Positions 8,892-18,448 of a stretch of DNA of 62,966 nt are shown here, piece after piece (position 1 is the first letter of the stretch; each line of letters opens with the position of its first letter). Below the pieces are notes generated by a model, which saw only the letters and a list, made by a program, of their open reading frames with translations, ran no database searches and had not been told where the DNA came from. The translations under genes were made by a program, and so were the position numbers. Source of the DNA: Pseudovibrio denitrificans JCM 12308 (GTDB taxonomy: Bacteria; Pseudomonadota; Alphaproteobacteria; Rhizobiales; Stappiaceae); NCBI RefSeq assembly GCF_001310815.1, contig NZ_BAZK01000028.1, positions 1-62,966 on the forward strand, in the 5' to 3' direction.

Positions 8892-9159
8892 AATCAGCTC
8901 TGTTCGATTTGAGCTTATTGTTTGATGCAAAACCGGCGGTTGTCAATTTCTAATTTACATTTGAAAGAAGTTTTTATATTTAAGTTATGCCATTGTGTGA
9001 TTTGGTGAACTGACGGATTTCTGCGGTCTTTGGGAGAAGGCCAAGGGGTCACCTGCCTTTTGCTTTGACGATAAGCAGTGCTTCCTCTCTAATAATCCGC
9101 ATTTCTGGTTGGTTCGGCCGAGCCTATATTTTTAAAGAATTCAGTCCGGGGGAGGACAC

Positions 9160-9897
9160 ATGGGACGACTTACTGGCAAGACAGCCCTGATCACTGCGGC
9201 AGGGCAGGGGATTGGCCGTGCGACGGTGGAAGCCTATGCCGCTGAAGGTGCAAAGGTTTTTGCGACTGACATCAACGAGGCTGCGCTTGCGGAGTTGAAC
9301 GCCATTGATGGTGTCACCGGCCTGAAGCTGGATGTGACCAATGCGGATGAGGTTCAGGAAACCCTGAAGAAGACCGGTCCGCTGGATATCCTGTTCAACT
9401 GCGCTGGCTTCGTGCACAACGGAACGATTCTGGAGTGTGATGAGGATGCCTGGGACTTCTCTTTCAATCTGAATGTGAAGGCGATGTACCGTTTATGCCG
9501 TGCGGCGATTCCAGATATGCTGGAAAACGGTGGTGGGTCCATCATCAACATGTCGTCCGTGGCGTCTTCGCTGAAAGGCGTGCCGAACCGGTTCGTATAC
9601 TGTTCTTCCAAAGCAGCGGTGATTGGCCTGACCAAGGCGATTGCGGCGGACTTCGTGACCAAGGGCATTCGCTGTAATGCGATTTGCCCGGGTACGGTTG
9701 ATAGTCCATCCCTGCATGATCGCCTGAAGGCGACCGGCAACTACGAGCAGGCCATGAAAGATTTTATTGCGCGTCAACCTATGGGACGCATTGGCAAGCC
9801 AGAGGAAATTGCTGCGCTGGCTGTGTACCTTGGTAGTGATGAAAGCGGATTTACAACCGGACAGACACACGCCATTGATGGCGGTTGGGCGGTTTAA
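9160..9897 (+). CDS. SDR-family dehydrogenase, predicted 2-keto-3-deoxy-L-fuconate dehydrogenase
   Basis: 245 residues, preceded by GGGGGAGG. Classical SDR motifs: NAD-binding TAAGQGIGRA (residues 12-21), structural FNCAG, catalytic Ser in NMSSVASS, YxxxK as YCSSK, and the AIDGGWAV C-terminus. YCxxK is common in the 2-keto-3-deoxy-L-fuconate / rhamnonate dehydrogenases that act just before the diketo-acid hydrolase. The next gene, 15 bases downstream, is exactly such a FAH-family hydrolase. Divergent from iclR across a 268-bp control region. Confidence 0.88.
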   Translation: MGRLTGKTALITAAGQGIGRATVEAYAAEGAKVFATDINEAALAELNAIDGVTGLKLDVTNADEVQETLKKTGPLDILFNCAGFVHNGTILECDEDAWDFSFNLNVKAMYRLCRAAIPDMLENGGGSIINMSSVASSLKGVPNRFVYCSSKAAVIGLTKAIAADFVTKGIRCNAICPGTVDSPSLHDRLKATGNYEQAMKDFIARQPMGRIGKPEEIAALAVYLGSDESGFTTGQTHAIDGGWAV

Positions 9898-9912
9898 TAA
9901 GAAGGGTAGGAC

Positions 9913-10757
9913 ATGAAGCTCCTTAGATTTGGTGAGATGAACGCCGAGAAGCCAGGTGTTCTAGACGCGGATGGCAATATTCGTGATCTTTCTGGTGTGG
10001 TTGGTGACATTGCCGGTGACGTGCTGAGCGCAGAGGGACTTGCAAAGATTGCGGCTCTGGATCTGAACAGCCTGCCAGTAGTGGACGGGAACCCACGCAT
10101 TGGCGCTTGTGTTGGTCATGTTGGCAAGTTCATCTGCATCGGCCTGAACTATTCTGATCATGCTGCGGAAGCTGGTATGCAGGTGCCGGAAGAGCCAGTG
10201 ACGTTCTTCAAAGCGACCTCTGCAATTTGTGGTCCGAACGATGACATTGAGATCCCGCGCGGTTCTGTGAAGACAGACTGGGAAGTGGAGCTTGGTGTGG
10301 TGATCGGTAAGCACACCAAATATGTGAGCGAGGAAGAGGCGCTGGATCACGTGGCTGGTTATTGCGTGGTCAATGATCTGTCCGAGCGTGATTTTCAGCT
10401 GCATCGCAGTGGTCAGTGGGTGAAGGGCAAGTCTGCTGACACCTTTGGTCCGATCGTCCATGGCTTGTGACACGTGATGAAGTGGAAGACCCACAGAACC
10501 TTTCCATGTATCTGGACGTGAACGGCCACCGTTATCAGGATGGTTCCACCAAGACCATGGTGTTTGGTGTGGCGCAGGTGATTTCGCATCTGTCTCAGTT
10601 CATGAGCCTGCAGCCGGGTGATGTGATCTCCACCGGTACGCCTCCCGGTGTTGGTATGGGCCAGAAGCCAGAGACTTATCTGAAGCCGGGCGACAAGATG
10701 GAGCTGGGTATCGAGGGTCTCGGCGTTCAAAAACAGGTTACTTACGCCGCTGAATGA
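9913..10757 (+). pseudogene. FAH-family 2,4-diketo-3-deoxy acid hydrolase, frameshifted
   Basis: Two frames together encode a fumarylacetoacetate hydrolase family protein of about 281 residues. The first part ends at 10470 after DTFGPIVHGL; the second has TRDEVEDPQNLSMYLDVNG and STGTPPGVGMGQKP to 10757. Adding one G next to 10456 restores the very conserved FGPIGPWLVTRDE. Metal ligands (E-x-E in DWEVELGVVIG and the later Asp) are present. This type cleaves 2,4-diketo-3-deoxy-L-fuconate or -rhamnonate to pyruvate and lactate, closing the pathway. If the frameshift is real the pathway lacks its last step; since all other pathway genes are intact, a sequence error is plausible. Confidence 0.82.
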
Positions 10758-10803
10758 GGCGCGTGAGCTTGCTAAGCTCTGATGCCTTCAATAAGCTTTA
10801 CAG

Positions 10804-10837
10804 AACTCTCCGCTGCGGTTTGCGCGGAGAGTTTTTT
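10804..10837 (+). terminator. Terminator after the FAH gene
   Basis: A perfect 10-bp stem AACTCTCCGC / GCGGAGAGTT (10804-10813 with 10824-10833) is followed by T run to 10837. It separates the sugar operon from the repair gene downstream. Confidence 0.85.
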
Positions 10838-10864
10838 CATGAGCTTCCGAAGGAGGGGATGAGC

Positions 10865-11398
10865 ATGACCACTGACGCAGAACCAATCACATATTGCACT
10901 TATGAGAGCCCAGTTGGGGAGCTTTTGATTGGCGGTGAAGCTGGTGGGCTGGAGTTTATCCATTTTCCTGAAAGTGCGCGCAGACGGTATGTTGAGGATG
11001 GCTGGATTGAGGATGCAACGTCTTATGCAGATCTGATTGCGCAGTTGGCAGCGTATTTTGCTGGTGATCTCAAGGAGTTTTCTCTCAATTGGAAGCTGAT
11101 TGGCACTGAGTTTCAAAAGAGTGTCTGGGAGCAGCTTGCGGCGATCCCGTTTGGTGAGACGCGCAGCTATGGCGATGTGGCGAAGGCGCTGGGCAATCCG
11201 GGGGCGAGCCGTGCCGTTGGATTGGCGAACAATGCAAACCCGCTGCCGATTGTTATTCCTTGCCACCGTGTGATCGGCTCAAATGGGGCTCTGGTTGGTT
11301 TTGGTGGTGGCATAGATACCAAGATCTGGCTGCTGGATCACGAGGGCATTCCTCACGGAACCAAAGCCAACAAAGACCAGATGGCATTTTCTTTCTAA
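10865..11398 (+). CDS. ogt: Methylated-DNA--protein-cysteine methyltransferase
   Basis: 177 residues from the ATG at 10865, which has AGGAGG eight bases upstream; the ATG at 10859 is too close to it. The C-terminal DNA-binding domain has the active-site motif IPCHRVIGSNG (acceptor C133), plus TEFQKSVWEQLAAIPFGETRSYGDVA and the GFGGGIDTKIWLLDHEG tail. It moves alkyl groups from O6-alkylguanine to its own cysteine in one suicidal turnover. No Ada N-terminal domain is present, so this is the Ogt/MGMT form. It is transcribed alone between two terminators. Confidence 0.92.
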   Translation: MTTDAEPITYCTYESPVGELLIGGEAGGLEFIHFPESARRRYVEDGWIEDATSYADLIAQLAAYFAGDLKEFSLNWKLIGTEFQKSVWEQLAAIPFGETRSYGDVAKALGNPGASRAVGLANNANPLPIVIPCHRVIGSNGALVGFGGGIDTKIWLLDHEGIPHGTKANKDQMAFSF

Positions 11399-11403
11399 GC
11401 AAA

Positions 11404-11436
11404 AAGGGCGCCCGGATGAGCGCCCTTCTTTTTTGC
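11404..11436. terminator. Bidirectional terminator between convergent genes
   Basis: An 8-bp GC-rich stem AAGGGCGC / GCGCCCTT (11404-11411 with 11420-11427) is followed by CTTCTTTTTT on the plus strand; the minus strand has an A-rich flank at 11399-11405 that acts as its T-tract. Confidence 0.8.
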
Positions 11437-11449
11437 CACTGTGATTGGA

Positions 11450-12484
11450 TCAGGATGGCGTTGTTTCTGTTTCTTCAAACTGAATGCGTACGATCCTGTC
11501 AGTTCCAGACTCTCCGCCCCAAACTTCACCTTTGCGTCCTGCCATTTGGCGGACATCAGGATCGGTTTTGTTGCTTGGGAAGCTGGTGAACTCTTCTGTG
11601 TCCGGATCAAAGTAGACAACGGCATCGGCATCAAAGTCGGTGAGCCATACCTTGTCGTTTTCATCAACATAGACAGAGTAGGGCAGTGGGTCATTGCCGG
11701 GGAGGCGCCATTCGCGCCATGTGTCGGCTTGCGGGTCGTACTCGCTGACCTGTCCTGAGAGCCATTCACTGACCCAGAGTTTGCCTTCTGAGTTGGACCA
11801 GACACGTCGGGCGCCTTGTTCCTCTGTGGGAGGCGTGACAATGCGGGCGCGTCCGTTGGCTCTGTCGATGTTGGCGATGTGGCTGCCTGCGAGGGACGCG
11901 TACCAGACGTCTCCTTGCGGGGTGACGGTGATGCCATAAGGGCCGGGGCCTTGTGGGCTTGGCCAGACTTCAATTTCCTGCGTTACGGGATCAACGCGGC
12001 CATAGACGCCGTTTTGTCCGGTGAACCAGTAGATGCCATCGTGGTCAAATACGCCGGTGTTGAGGTTTGCGTCCTCAAACTCGGCGGGAAGCGGAATGAG
12101 GGTGACGGCGTCGGTGGCCGGATCTACGCGGGCAATGGCGTTCTGTCCGCCTTCTGTGACCCACATTGCGTTGTCCGGGCCAAGTACCACGCCGTGTGGC
12201 GCTGCTTTTTCGCCCAGTGAAACCGGGTGAAGTTCTCCAGTGTCAGGATCAAGACGTGTGAGCGTGCCATCTGCCTGTCCGCAATACCAAACCATGCCAT
12301 CGGAATCGAAGCCAACGTCTCTGGAGCGCGCGCCGGGGCGGGCGTCAAAGTACGTGACCTTTGCGTTTTTGATGGAATTTGCTTTGTCTTTGCTTTCTGC
12401 GAAGACTGGTCCAGCCACGATGCCCATGTAATAGGCGCTGGAAATTGTTAGGGCAGATGCTCCGAGAAACTCTCGTCTGTTCAT
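11450..12484 (-). CDS. Tat-exported beta-propeller lyase (Vgb/streptogramin-lyase-like)
   Basis: 344 residues. The N-terminus has a twin-arginine signal (NRREFLGASALTISS) and a likely cleavage after AGPVFA. The mature part is six or seven repeats of the kind DSDGMVWYCGQADGTLTRLDP, typical of NHL/virginiamycin-B-lyase propellers. Family members can linearise cyclic streptogramins, but many exported versions are of unknown function, so the enzyme activity is only a family inference. It stands alone between a terminator and the isomerase-like gene on the same strand. Confidence 0.78.
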   Translation of the reverse strand: MNRREFLGASALTISSAYYMGIVAGPVFAESKDKANSIKNAKVTYFDARPGARSRDVGFDSDGMVWYCGQADGTLTRLDPDTGELHPVSLGEKAAPHGVVLGPDNAMWVTEGGQNAIARVDPATDAVTLIPLPAEFEDANLNTGVFDHDGIYWFTGQNGVYGRVDPVTQEIEVWPSPQGPGPYGITVTPQGDVWYASLAGSHIANIDRANGRARIVTPPTEEQGARRVWSNSEGKLWVSEWLSGQVSEYDPQADTWREWRLPGNDPLPYSVYVDENDKVWLTDFDADAVVYFDPDTEEFTSFPSNKTDPDVRQMAGRKGEVWGGESGTDRIVRIQFEETETTPS

Positions 12485-12568
12485 CCTACCTCTCCCTTAT
12501 GCCGTCTCCTTGGTGGAGACAATCGGCTTGCCTTAATGCATGGGAGAGGCGTGTCTATGGCAAACTGC

Positions 12569-13333
12569 CTATACGCCCTCAAGCATTTTAAGTGAGGTTA
12601 AGGAACGGTCAGCGAAGCGGAGAAAATTGTTCGGGTCGTCGTGTTCCAGAATGTAGATTTTGGTGCGGCTCTTTTCCTGCAGGGCGGCGAGGATGTGGCC
12701 CCATGGAACGGTGCCAAAACCTACATCTGCCCAACCATCTTCATCCGTACCTTCGCCTTCCGGCGCGATGTCTTTGATATGGACAGCGGTGATGCGGGTG
12801 CCGTGGGCTTCGATCCAATCCAGCGGATCAAGGTCTGCCTTGATGATCCATGCAACGTCGATCTCCCATTCCACTGAAGGAGCTTCGGAGATGATGATCT
12901 CCATGGGGATGGTGCCATCGGGGAGGGGGCGGAACTCGAAATCGTGATTGTGCCAGCCGAAGTGAAAGCCTTTGTGCTTGAGCGTGCCTGCAACATGCTC
13001 CAGCCGGTGGGCGAAGACGGTCCATTCGTGCTTGGTTTTGGGGCGGTCTTCTGGCGTGAGGTAGGGAGCAAAGATGGTGTGCATGCCAAGGAGGACTGCG
13101 ATCTTGATGCACTGGTCTAGGTTTTCTTCCAGATCCTTCAGATCAAAATGGCCGGAGGGCATGTCCAGGTCGTATTGGTCGAGCAACTCGCGGATTTTCT
13201 GGGCTGCTTCCAGTGTGGGATAGAGCTCTTCAAAGCCTTCGACCTGCGTGTATCCGAGGAGGGCGGTTTCCTGAATGACCTCTTTCCAGGGCTGGAAGTT
13301 TCGTGCGCTGTAAAGCTGTAGGCAAAAATCCAT
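12569..13333 (-). CDS. Sugar phosphate isomerase/epimerase-like TIM barrel
   Basis: 254 residues from the ATG at 13333 (MDFCLQLYSARNF), with a GGGAGGGG site upstream. The xylose-isomerase-like/AP-endonuclease-2 fold is shown by HFGWHNHDFEF (His-x-His-Asp), WEIDVAWIIKADLDPL, AVHIKDIAPEGEG and the final EHDD, together a metal-binding His/Asp/Glu set. Proteins of this family include inosose dehydratase, hydroxypyruvate isomerase and 3-keto-sugar epimerases. The precise substrate is unknown; the neighbourhood is sugar catabolism and polyol uptake. Confidence 0.8.
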   Translation of the reverse strand: MDFCLQLYSARNFQPWKEVIQETALLGYTQVEGFEELYPTLEAAQKIRELLDQYDLDMPSGHFDLKDLEENLDQCIKIAVLLGMHTIFAPYLTPEDRPKTKHEWTVFAHRLEHVAGTLKHKGFHFGWHNHDFEFRPLPDGTIPMEIIISEAPSVEWEIDVAWIIKADLDPLDWIEAHGTRITAVHIKDIAPEGEGTDEDGWADVGFGTVPWGHILAALQEKSRTKIYILEHDDPNNFLRFADRSLTSLKMLEGV

Positions 13334-14111
13334 GATGCAGTTCCCCTCCCTGATCAACCAAAGCCTGCCGCTTCAGTTTAATCTTGCTTCACGACAATAG
13401 AGTTGCATCTGCCTGTAGGGCAAGGGGGGCTGCGAAACTGGCGGGAGGTGCGAGTGCGAACCGTCAAGCTGGGCTCCAGAATCGATCTTTAAGCAAAGGA
13501 AATTCAGGATTTGAACACACCCGGTGGAGAACGTCAGATTGCCGAAAATAGGTTCGAATTATTTCGCCGCGAAAATATTAGTTGGCTCAGTATATTTGAG
13601 TTTGAGTGAACACCTCAGTCTTTTCAAGGTGTTAAAGGAGACGGGTGTGGGGTGCAGGAATGACAGTTCTTCACCATTTTCAGCCGCACGTGGTGCGTTC
13701 TCATCCTAATGGATAACAACCGGGAGTTTCGTTTTGTCAATTTTCGAATTGACGCTTAAGTGGTTTCGCTTATATTTCGAAATTACGCGAATATGCGCGT
13801 AATCGGCTGTAAACGAAAATTGACGTGTAGGTTAGGACGTAGTTTAATTTTGGTCTCTAATGGCACTTTGTAGGGACGGAGCTGCGTAAGAAAGCAGAAC
13901 TTGAAAGTGTTCGGGGAGGCTCGTGAAAATTTGACAGGAACGCAGCATCAAAAAGCTGCGATGTTCTTTAAAAGGCCTCGGCCTTTACTATGGGATTCAG
14001 CTCGGTTTTGAGCTGTTTATGGAATTACAGTCAGGAATTTAAAGGTACCGCAGTGCAAGCAGCGCGTACCGCAGAAAGCAGTCGGGTCGCTTTCTGTTCC
14101 GGGAGGGCAAC
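13334..14111 (+). promoter_or_regulatory. Promoter, operators and structured leader of the glp transporter operon
   Basis: This 778-bp gap holds no convincing gene. A good sigma-70-like promoter lies at 13749-13776 (TTGACG, 16-bp spacer, TATATT). The -35 sits in an inverted repeat GTCAATT-ttcg-AATTGAC (13736-13753), and the start-site region holds another, ATTACGCG-N6-CGCGTAAT (13782-13803): both look like operators. The roughly 330-nt leader then has four perfect hairpins: 13941-13960, 13971-13986, 13998-14015 and 14072-14096, the last 5 nt before the GGGAGGG ribosome site. A direct repeat GTACCGCAG occurs at 14046 and 14066. Confidence 0.6.
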
Positions 14112-15194
14112 ATGCTTGAATTAAGGGGCGTCAGCAAAACTGTTGACGGCATGGATCATATTCGTGACGTGTCTCTGCGTCTTGAAAGTGGTTCATTGAA
14201 CGTATTGTTGGGACCAACACTGTCGGGCAAAACAACGCTGATGCGTTTGATGGCAGGGCTGGACAAACCAACTGCAGGGCAAGTGCTCGTAAATGGACAG
14301 GACATGACCGGTGTTTCCGTGCGCAAGCGCGATGTCGCCATGGTCTATCAGCAGTTCATCAACTACCCGGCTCTCACGGTTTACGAAAACATCGCCAGCC
14401 CGCTGCGCGTTGCAGGGCTGAAGGGGGATGAGATCGAAAGCCAAGTGCGCAAAGCTGCGGATCTGATGAAGCTCTCACCCTATCTGGACAGAACACCGCT
14501 GAACCTTTCCGGTGGTCAGCAGCAGCGTACCGCTTTGGCGCGCGCGCTGGTGAAAGGTGCGCATCTGGTGCTGATGGATGAGCCACTGGCGAACCTGGAC
14601 TACAAGCTGCGTGAAGAACTGCGCGACGAGCTGCCAAAGATCTTCTCTGAAAGCGGTGCAGTGTTTGTTTATGCAACAACAGAGCCAACTGAAGCGCTGC
14701 TGCTGGGCGGGCGCACTGCGACCTTGCATGAAGGCCGTGTTTCTCAGTTTGGCCCTACCATCGATGTTTACAGAAATCCTCAGGACATCGTAACTGCGCA
14801 GACTTTCTCTGACCCGCCGCTGAACCTGTTGGGCCTGACAAAAAGCGGAAGCGAGTTCCGTACGTCCAACGGTACGGTTATTCCGGCATCTGAGGAAGAA
14901 AAGCGTCTTCCTGATGGACATTACAAAGCAGGTTTCCGGCCCCATCACCTCTACCTGCAGCGCCCGAGCGAAGATGCTGTGTGTCTTCCTTCCGTTGTTG
15001 ACGTCTCCGAGATCACCGGATCTGAGAGCTTCATCCACCTGACGTGCCTCAACCACCGCTGGGTGGCGCTGGAGCATGGCATTCATAACGTGGATGTGGA
15101 TGCCGAGATCGAGGTGTACGTGGACGCCAAGAACTTCATGATCTTTGATGATGAGGGTCGCTCTGTTGCGTCTCTCATGAGCGAAGCGGCTTAA
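14112..15194 (+). CDS. glpS: Glycerol ABC transporter ATPase GlpS
   Basis: 360 residues, RBS GGGAGGG. A MalK/UgpC-like ATPase: Walker A GPTLSGKTT, Q-loop YQQFINYPALTVYENI, signature LSGGQQQR, Walker B HLVLMDEPLANLD, and a C-terminal TOBE-like regulatory domain (residues 240-355). The switch region reads VYATTEPTEALLL, with Thr at the usual H-loop His position (normally THDQ/EA). First gene of a six-gene operon whose order (two ATPases, two permeases, a small DUF2160 protein, a large binding protein) matches rhizobial glpSTPQUV, so glycerol is the predicted substrate. It works with GlpT as an asymmetric ATPase pair. Confidence 0.88.
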   Translation: MLELRGVSKTVDGMDHIRDVSLRLESGSLNVLLGPTLSGKTTLMRLMAGLDKPTAGQVLVNGQDMTGVSVRKRDVAMVYQQFINYPALTVYENIASPLRVAGLKGDEIESQVRKAADLMKLSPYLDRTPLNLSGGQQQRTALARALVKGAHLVLMDEPLANLDYKLREELRDELPKIFSESGAVFVYATTEPTEALLLGGRTATLHEGRVSQFGPTIDVYRNPQDIVTAQTFSDPPLNLLGLTKSGSEFRTSNGTVIPASEEEKRLPDGHYKAGFRPHHLYLQRPSEDAVCLPSVVDVSEITGSESFIHLTCLNHRWVALEHGIHNVDVDAEIEVYVDAKNFMIFDDEGRSVASLMSEAA

Positions 15195-15204
15195 GGAGGC
15201 GAGC

Positions 15205-16284
15205 ATGGCACGTATTGATCTCGACCACATTCGCCACTCTTATCTGCCGAACCCAACGAGCCCAAGTGACTACGCTTTGAAGGAAGTTAATCTGACCTTT
15301 GAAGACGGTGGTGCTTATGCGCTTCTTGGCTCTTCCGGCTGTGGCAAGACAACTCTTCTGAACATCATTTCTGGCCTGCTGACCCCATCTGAAGGTGAGC
15401 TGCTGTTTGATGGCAAGCCGGTCACGGAGCTTTCCACCGAAGCGCGTAACATCGCGCAGGTGTTCCAGTTCCCGGTCGTTTACGACACCATGTCTGTTTA
15501 CGACAACTTGGCTTTCCCGCTGCGCAATCGCGGTGTGCCGGCGGCTGAGGTTGATCAGAAGGTCAATGAAATTCTGAAGATCATTGATCTGGAGAGCAAG
15601 GCCAAGCGCAAGGCGCAGGGTCTGACAGCTGATGAGAAGCAGAAGATTTCTCTGGGCCGTGGTTTGGTGCGTTCTGACACTAACGCGATCCTGTTTGATG
15701 AGCCGCTGACCGTGATTGACCCGCACATGAAGTGGGTTCTGCGCTCGCAGCTGAAGCATCTGCACAAGCAGTTCGGCTTCACCATGGTTTACGTAACCCA
15801 CGACCAGACTGAGGCCTTGACCTTCGCGGATAAGGTTGTGGTGATGTATGGCGGTGAAGTGGTGCAGATCGGCACGCCGGATGAGCTGTTCCGACGCCCA
15901 CAGCATACGTTTGTTGGTTACTTCATCGGTTCCCCGGGCATGAACGTTCTGCCGTGTGAGGTGGATGGCACCATGGCGCGCATTGGCGACCACAGTGTTC
16001 CGCTGCAGTGTGGTCTTGACCCGAAAAAGGTTGCTCAGAAGACCGAGGTGGGCATTCGCCCTGAGTTCGTGAAACTGGGTGGTGCTGGCGAAGGCCTGCC
16101 GCTGACTGTCAACAATGTGGAAGACATCGGACGTTACCGCATTCTGCGCGGTGAGATGGATGGCATTGCGCTGAACGCGATTGTTGGCGAAGGCGAGAGC
16201 ATTCCGGAAAGCCCGACAGCTCTCTTCGACCCGACACAGACGAACCTTTATGCCGATAGCTGGCTCGTAAGTGAGGGGGCTTAA
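15205..16284 (+). CDS. glpT: Glycerol ABC transporter ATPase GlpT
   Basis: 359 residues, 10 bases after glpS. Walker A GSSGCGKTT, Q-loop FQFPVVYDTMSVYDNLAFP, Walker B AILFDEPLTVIDP and H-loop YVTHDQTEAL are all intact, but the signature motif is degenerate: LTADEKQKISLGRG replaces LSGGQxQRxALARA. GlpS has a good signature and an altered switch His, while GlpT has the reverse. In a heterodimer this would leave one competent ATP site built from the GlpT Walker motifs and the GlpS signature. A C-terminal TOBE-type domain follows. Confidence 0.88.
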   Translation: MARIDLDHIRHSYLPNPTSPSDYALKEVNLTFEDGGAYALLGSSGCGKTTLLNIISGLLTPSEGELLFDGKPVTELSTEARNIAQVFQFPVVYDTMSVYDNLAFPLRNRGVPAAEVDQKVNEILKIIDLESKAKRKAQGLTADEKQKISLGRGLVRSDTNAILFDEPLTVIDPHMKWVLRSQLKHLHKQFGFTMVYVTHDQTEALTFADKVVVMYGGEVVQIGTPDELFRRPQHTFVGYFIGSPGMNVLPCEVDGTMARIGDHSVPLQCGLDPKKVAQKTEVGIRPEFVKLGGAGEGLPLTVNNVEDIGRYRILRGEMDGIALNAIVGEGESIPESPTALFDPTQTNLYADSWLVSEGA

Positions 16285-16287
16285 GCC

Positions 16288-17175
16288 ATGGAAAAGACCG
16301 TAAACAACAAAGCCTGGTTCATGGTTTTACCGGTTCTTTTGCTGGTGGCCTTTACCGCTGTTATTCCATTGATGACCGTTGTGAACTACGCGTTTCAGGA
16401 CAGCTTTGGAAACAACCAGTTCTTCTGGGTTGGTATTGAATGGTTTCAGGAACTGCTTGCCTCAGAGCGTTTTCATGATGCTCTGGTGCGCAACCTGATC
16501 TTCTCTTTCACGATCCTTGCGATTGAAATTCCGCTGGGCATCGGTATCGCGCTTTGCATGCCTAAAAAGGGCTGGGGTGTTCCGGTTTGTCTGGTGCTGA
16601 TGGCACTACCACTGCTTGTGCCGTGGAACGTGGTTGGCACCATCTGGCAGGTGTTTGGCCGTGCGGACATTGGTCTGCTGGGTTACTTCCTGAACTCGCT
16701 GGGCATCAACTACAACTACACGCAGGATCCTGTCGCTGCATGGGCCACCGTGATTGTTATGGATGTGTGGCACTGGACCAGCCTTGTTGTGCTGCTGTGC
16801 TATGCAGGTCTGGTTTCCATTCCTGAGGCTTATTATCAGGCAGCACGCATCGATGGTGCGTCCCGCTGGGCTGTGTTCCGTTACATCCAGCTGCCAAAGA
16901 TGCACAGTGTGTTGCTGATTGCGGTTCTGCTGCGCTTCATGGACAGCTTCATGATTTACACCGAGCCGTTTGTTGTCACAGGTGGCGGACCGGGTAACTC
17001 CACGACCTTCCTGAGTATCGACCTTGTGAAGATGGCGATTGGTCAGTTTGACCTTGGACCAGCTGCTGCAATGTCACTCGTCTACTTCCTCATCATCCTG
17101 CTGTTCTCCTGGGTGTTCTACACCGTGATGAACAATGCCGGAACTGAGAAGAAACAATACGCAGGCGAGGAGTAA
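16288..17175 (+). CDS. glpP: Glycerol ABC transporter permease GlpP
   Basis: 295 residues with six predicted membrane helices, the first at residues 10-30 (WFMVLPVLLLVAFTAVIPLM). The inner-membrane permease (EAA) loop is ASIPEAYYQAARIDGASRWAVFRYIQLPKM in effect (GLVSIPEAYYQAARIDGA), the ATPase-docking site of MalF/UgpA-type carriers. It starts 3 bases after the glpT stop and probably pairs with GlpQ to form the channel. Confidence 0.9.
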   Translation: MEKTVNNKAWFMVLPVLLLVAFTAVIPLMTVVNYAFQDSFGNNQFFWVGIEWFQELLASERFHDALVRNLIFSFTILAIEIPLGIGIALCMPKKGWGVPVCLVLMALPLLVPWNVVGTIWQVFGRADIGLLGYFLNSLGINYNYTQDPVAAWATVIVMDVWHWTSLVVLLCYAGLVSIPEAYYQAARIDGASRWAVFRYIQLPKMHSVLLIAVLLRFMDSFMIYTEPFVVTGGGPGNSTTFLSIDLVKMAIGQFDLGPAAAMSLVYFLIILLFSWVFYTVMNNAGTEKKQYAGEE

Positions 17176-17180
17176 GCACC

Positions 17181-18077
<897 letters not shown>

Positions 18078-18092
18078 TCAGGAGAGCAAGGC

Positions 18093-18374
18093 ATGGATTT
18101 TTCTTGGATGGCCTGGACGCAGCCAACTGCGATTTTCTTTTCCATGATTGCGCTGTTTCTTTCCGGAATGGCGGTTTGGGAGTGGTTTGTGCCGGGGGGA
18201 AGCCCGCGGCATGGCATCTTGAGATTTGAGACAACACGCGGCGACCGCTTGTTTGTCTCGCTGTTGGGCAGTGCGTTTATCTGCCTGTTTTGGCTTGGGT
18301 TTGTTAGCACAAACCTTTGGTGGGCTCTGTTGGTCTGTGTGGCATATGCGTTTTGCGTGTTCCGCTGGGTTTAG
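18093..18374 (+). CDS. glpU: DUF2160 small membrane protein GlpU
   Basis: 93 residues with two or three membrane helices (residues 10-32, 47-68 and about 70-88) and little outside them. Starts 15 bases after glpQ with AGGAG upstream. DUF2160 proteins are found almost only between the permease and binding-protein genes of this transporter type, and match rhizobial GlpU. Its job is not known; an accessory subunit of the membrane complex is a reasonable guess. Confidence 0.85.
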   Translation: MDFSWMAWTQPTAIFFSMIALFLSGMAVWEWFVPGGSPRHGILRFETTRGDRLFVSLLGSAFICLFWLGFVSTNLWWALLVCVAYAFCVFRWV

Positions 18375-18448
18375 GAATGAGCTTTTTTCTCCGCACTGAC
18401 GTCTAGGGGAACTGTCAGTGCAATAAATTATAGTCGGGAGGAATATAT

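Noticed and set aside
13941..13986. First two leader hairpins as an intrinsic terminator before glpS
   Set aside because: Neither hairpin is followed by a proper T-run (ATGTTCTTTA and ACTATGGG), so they were kept as leader structure.
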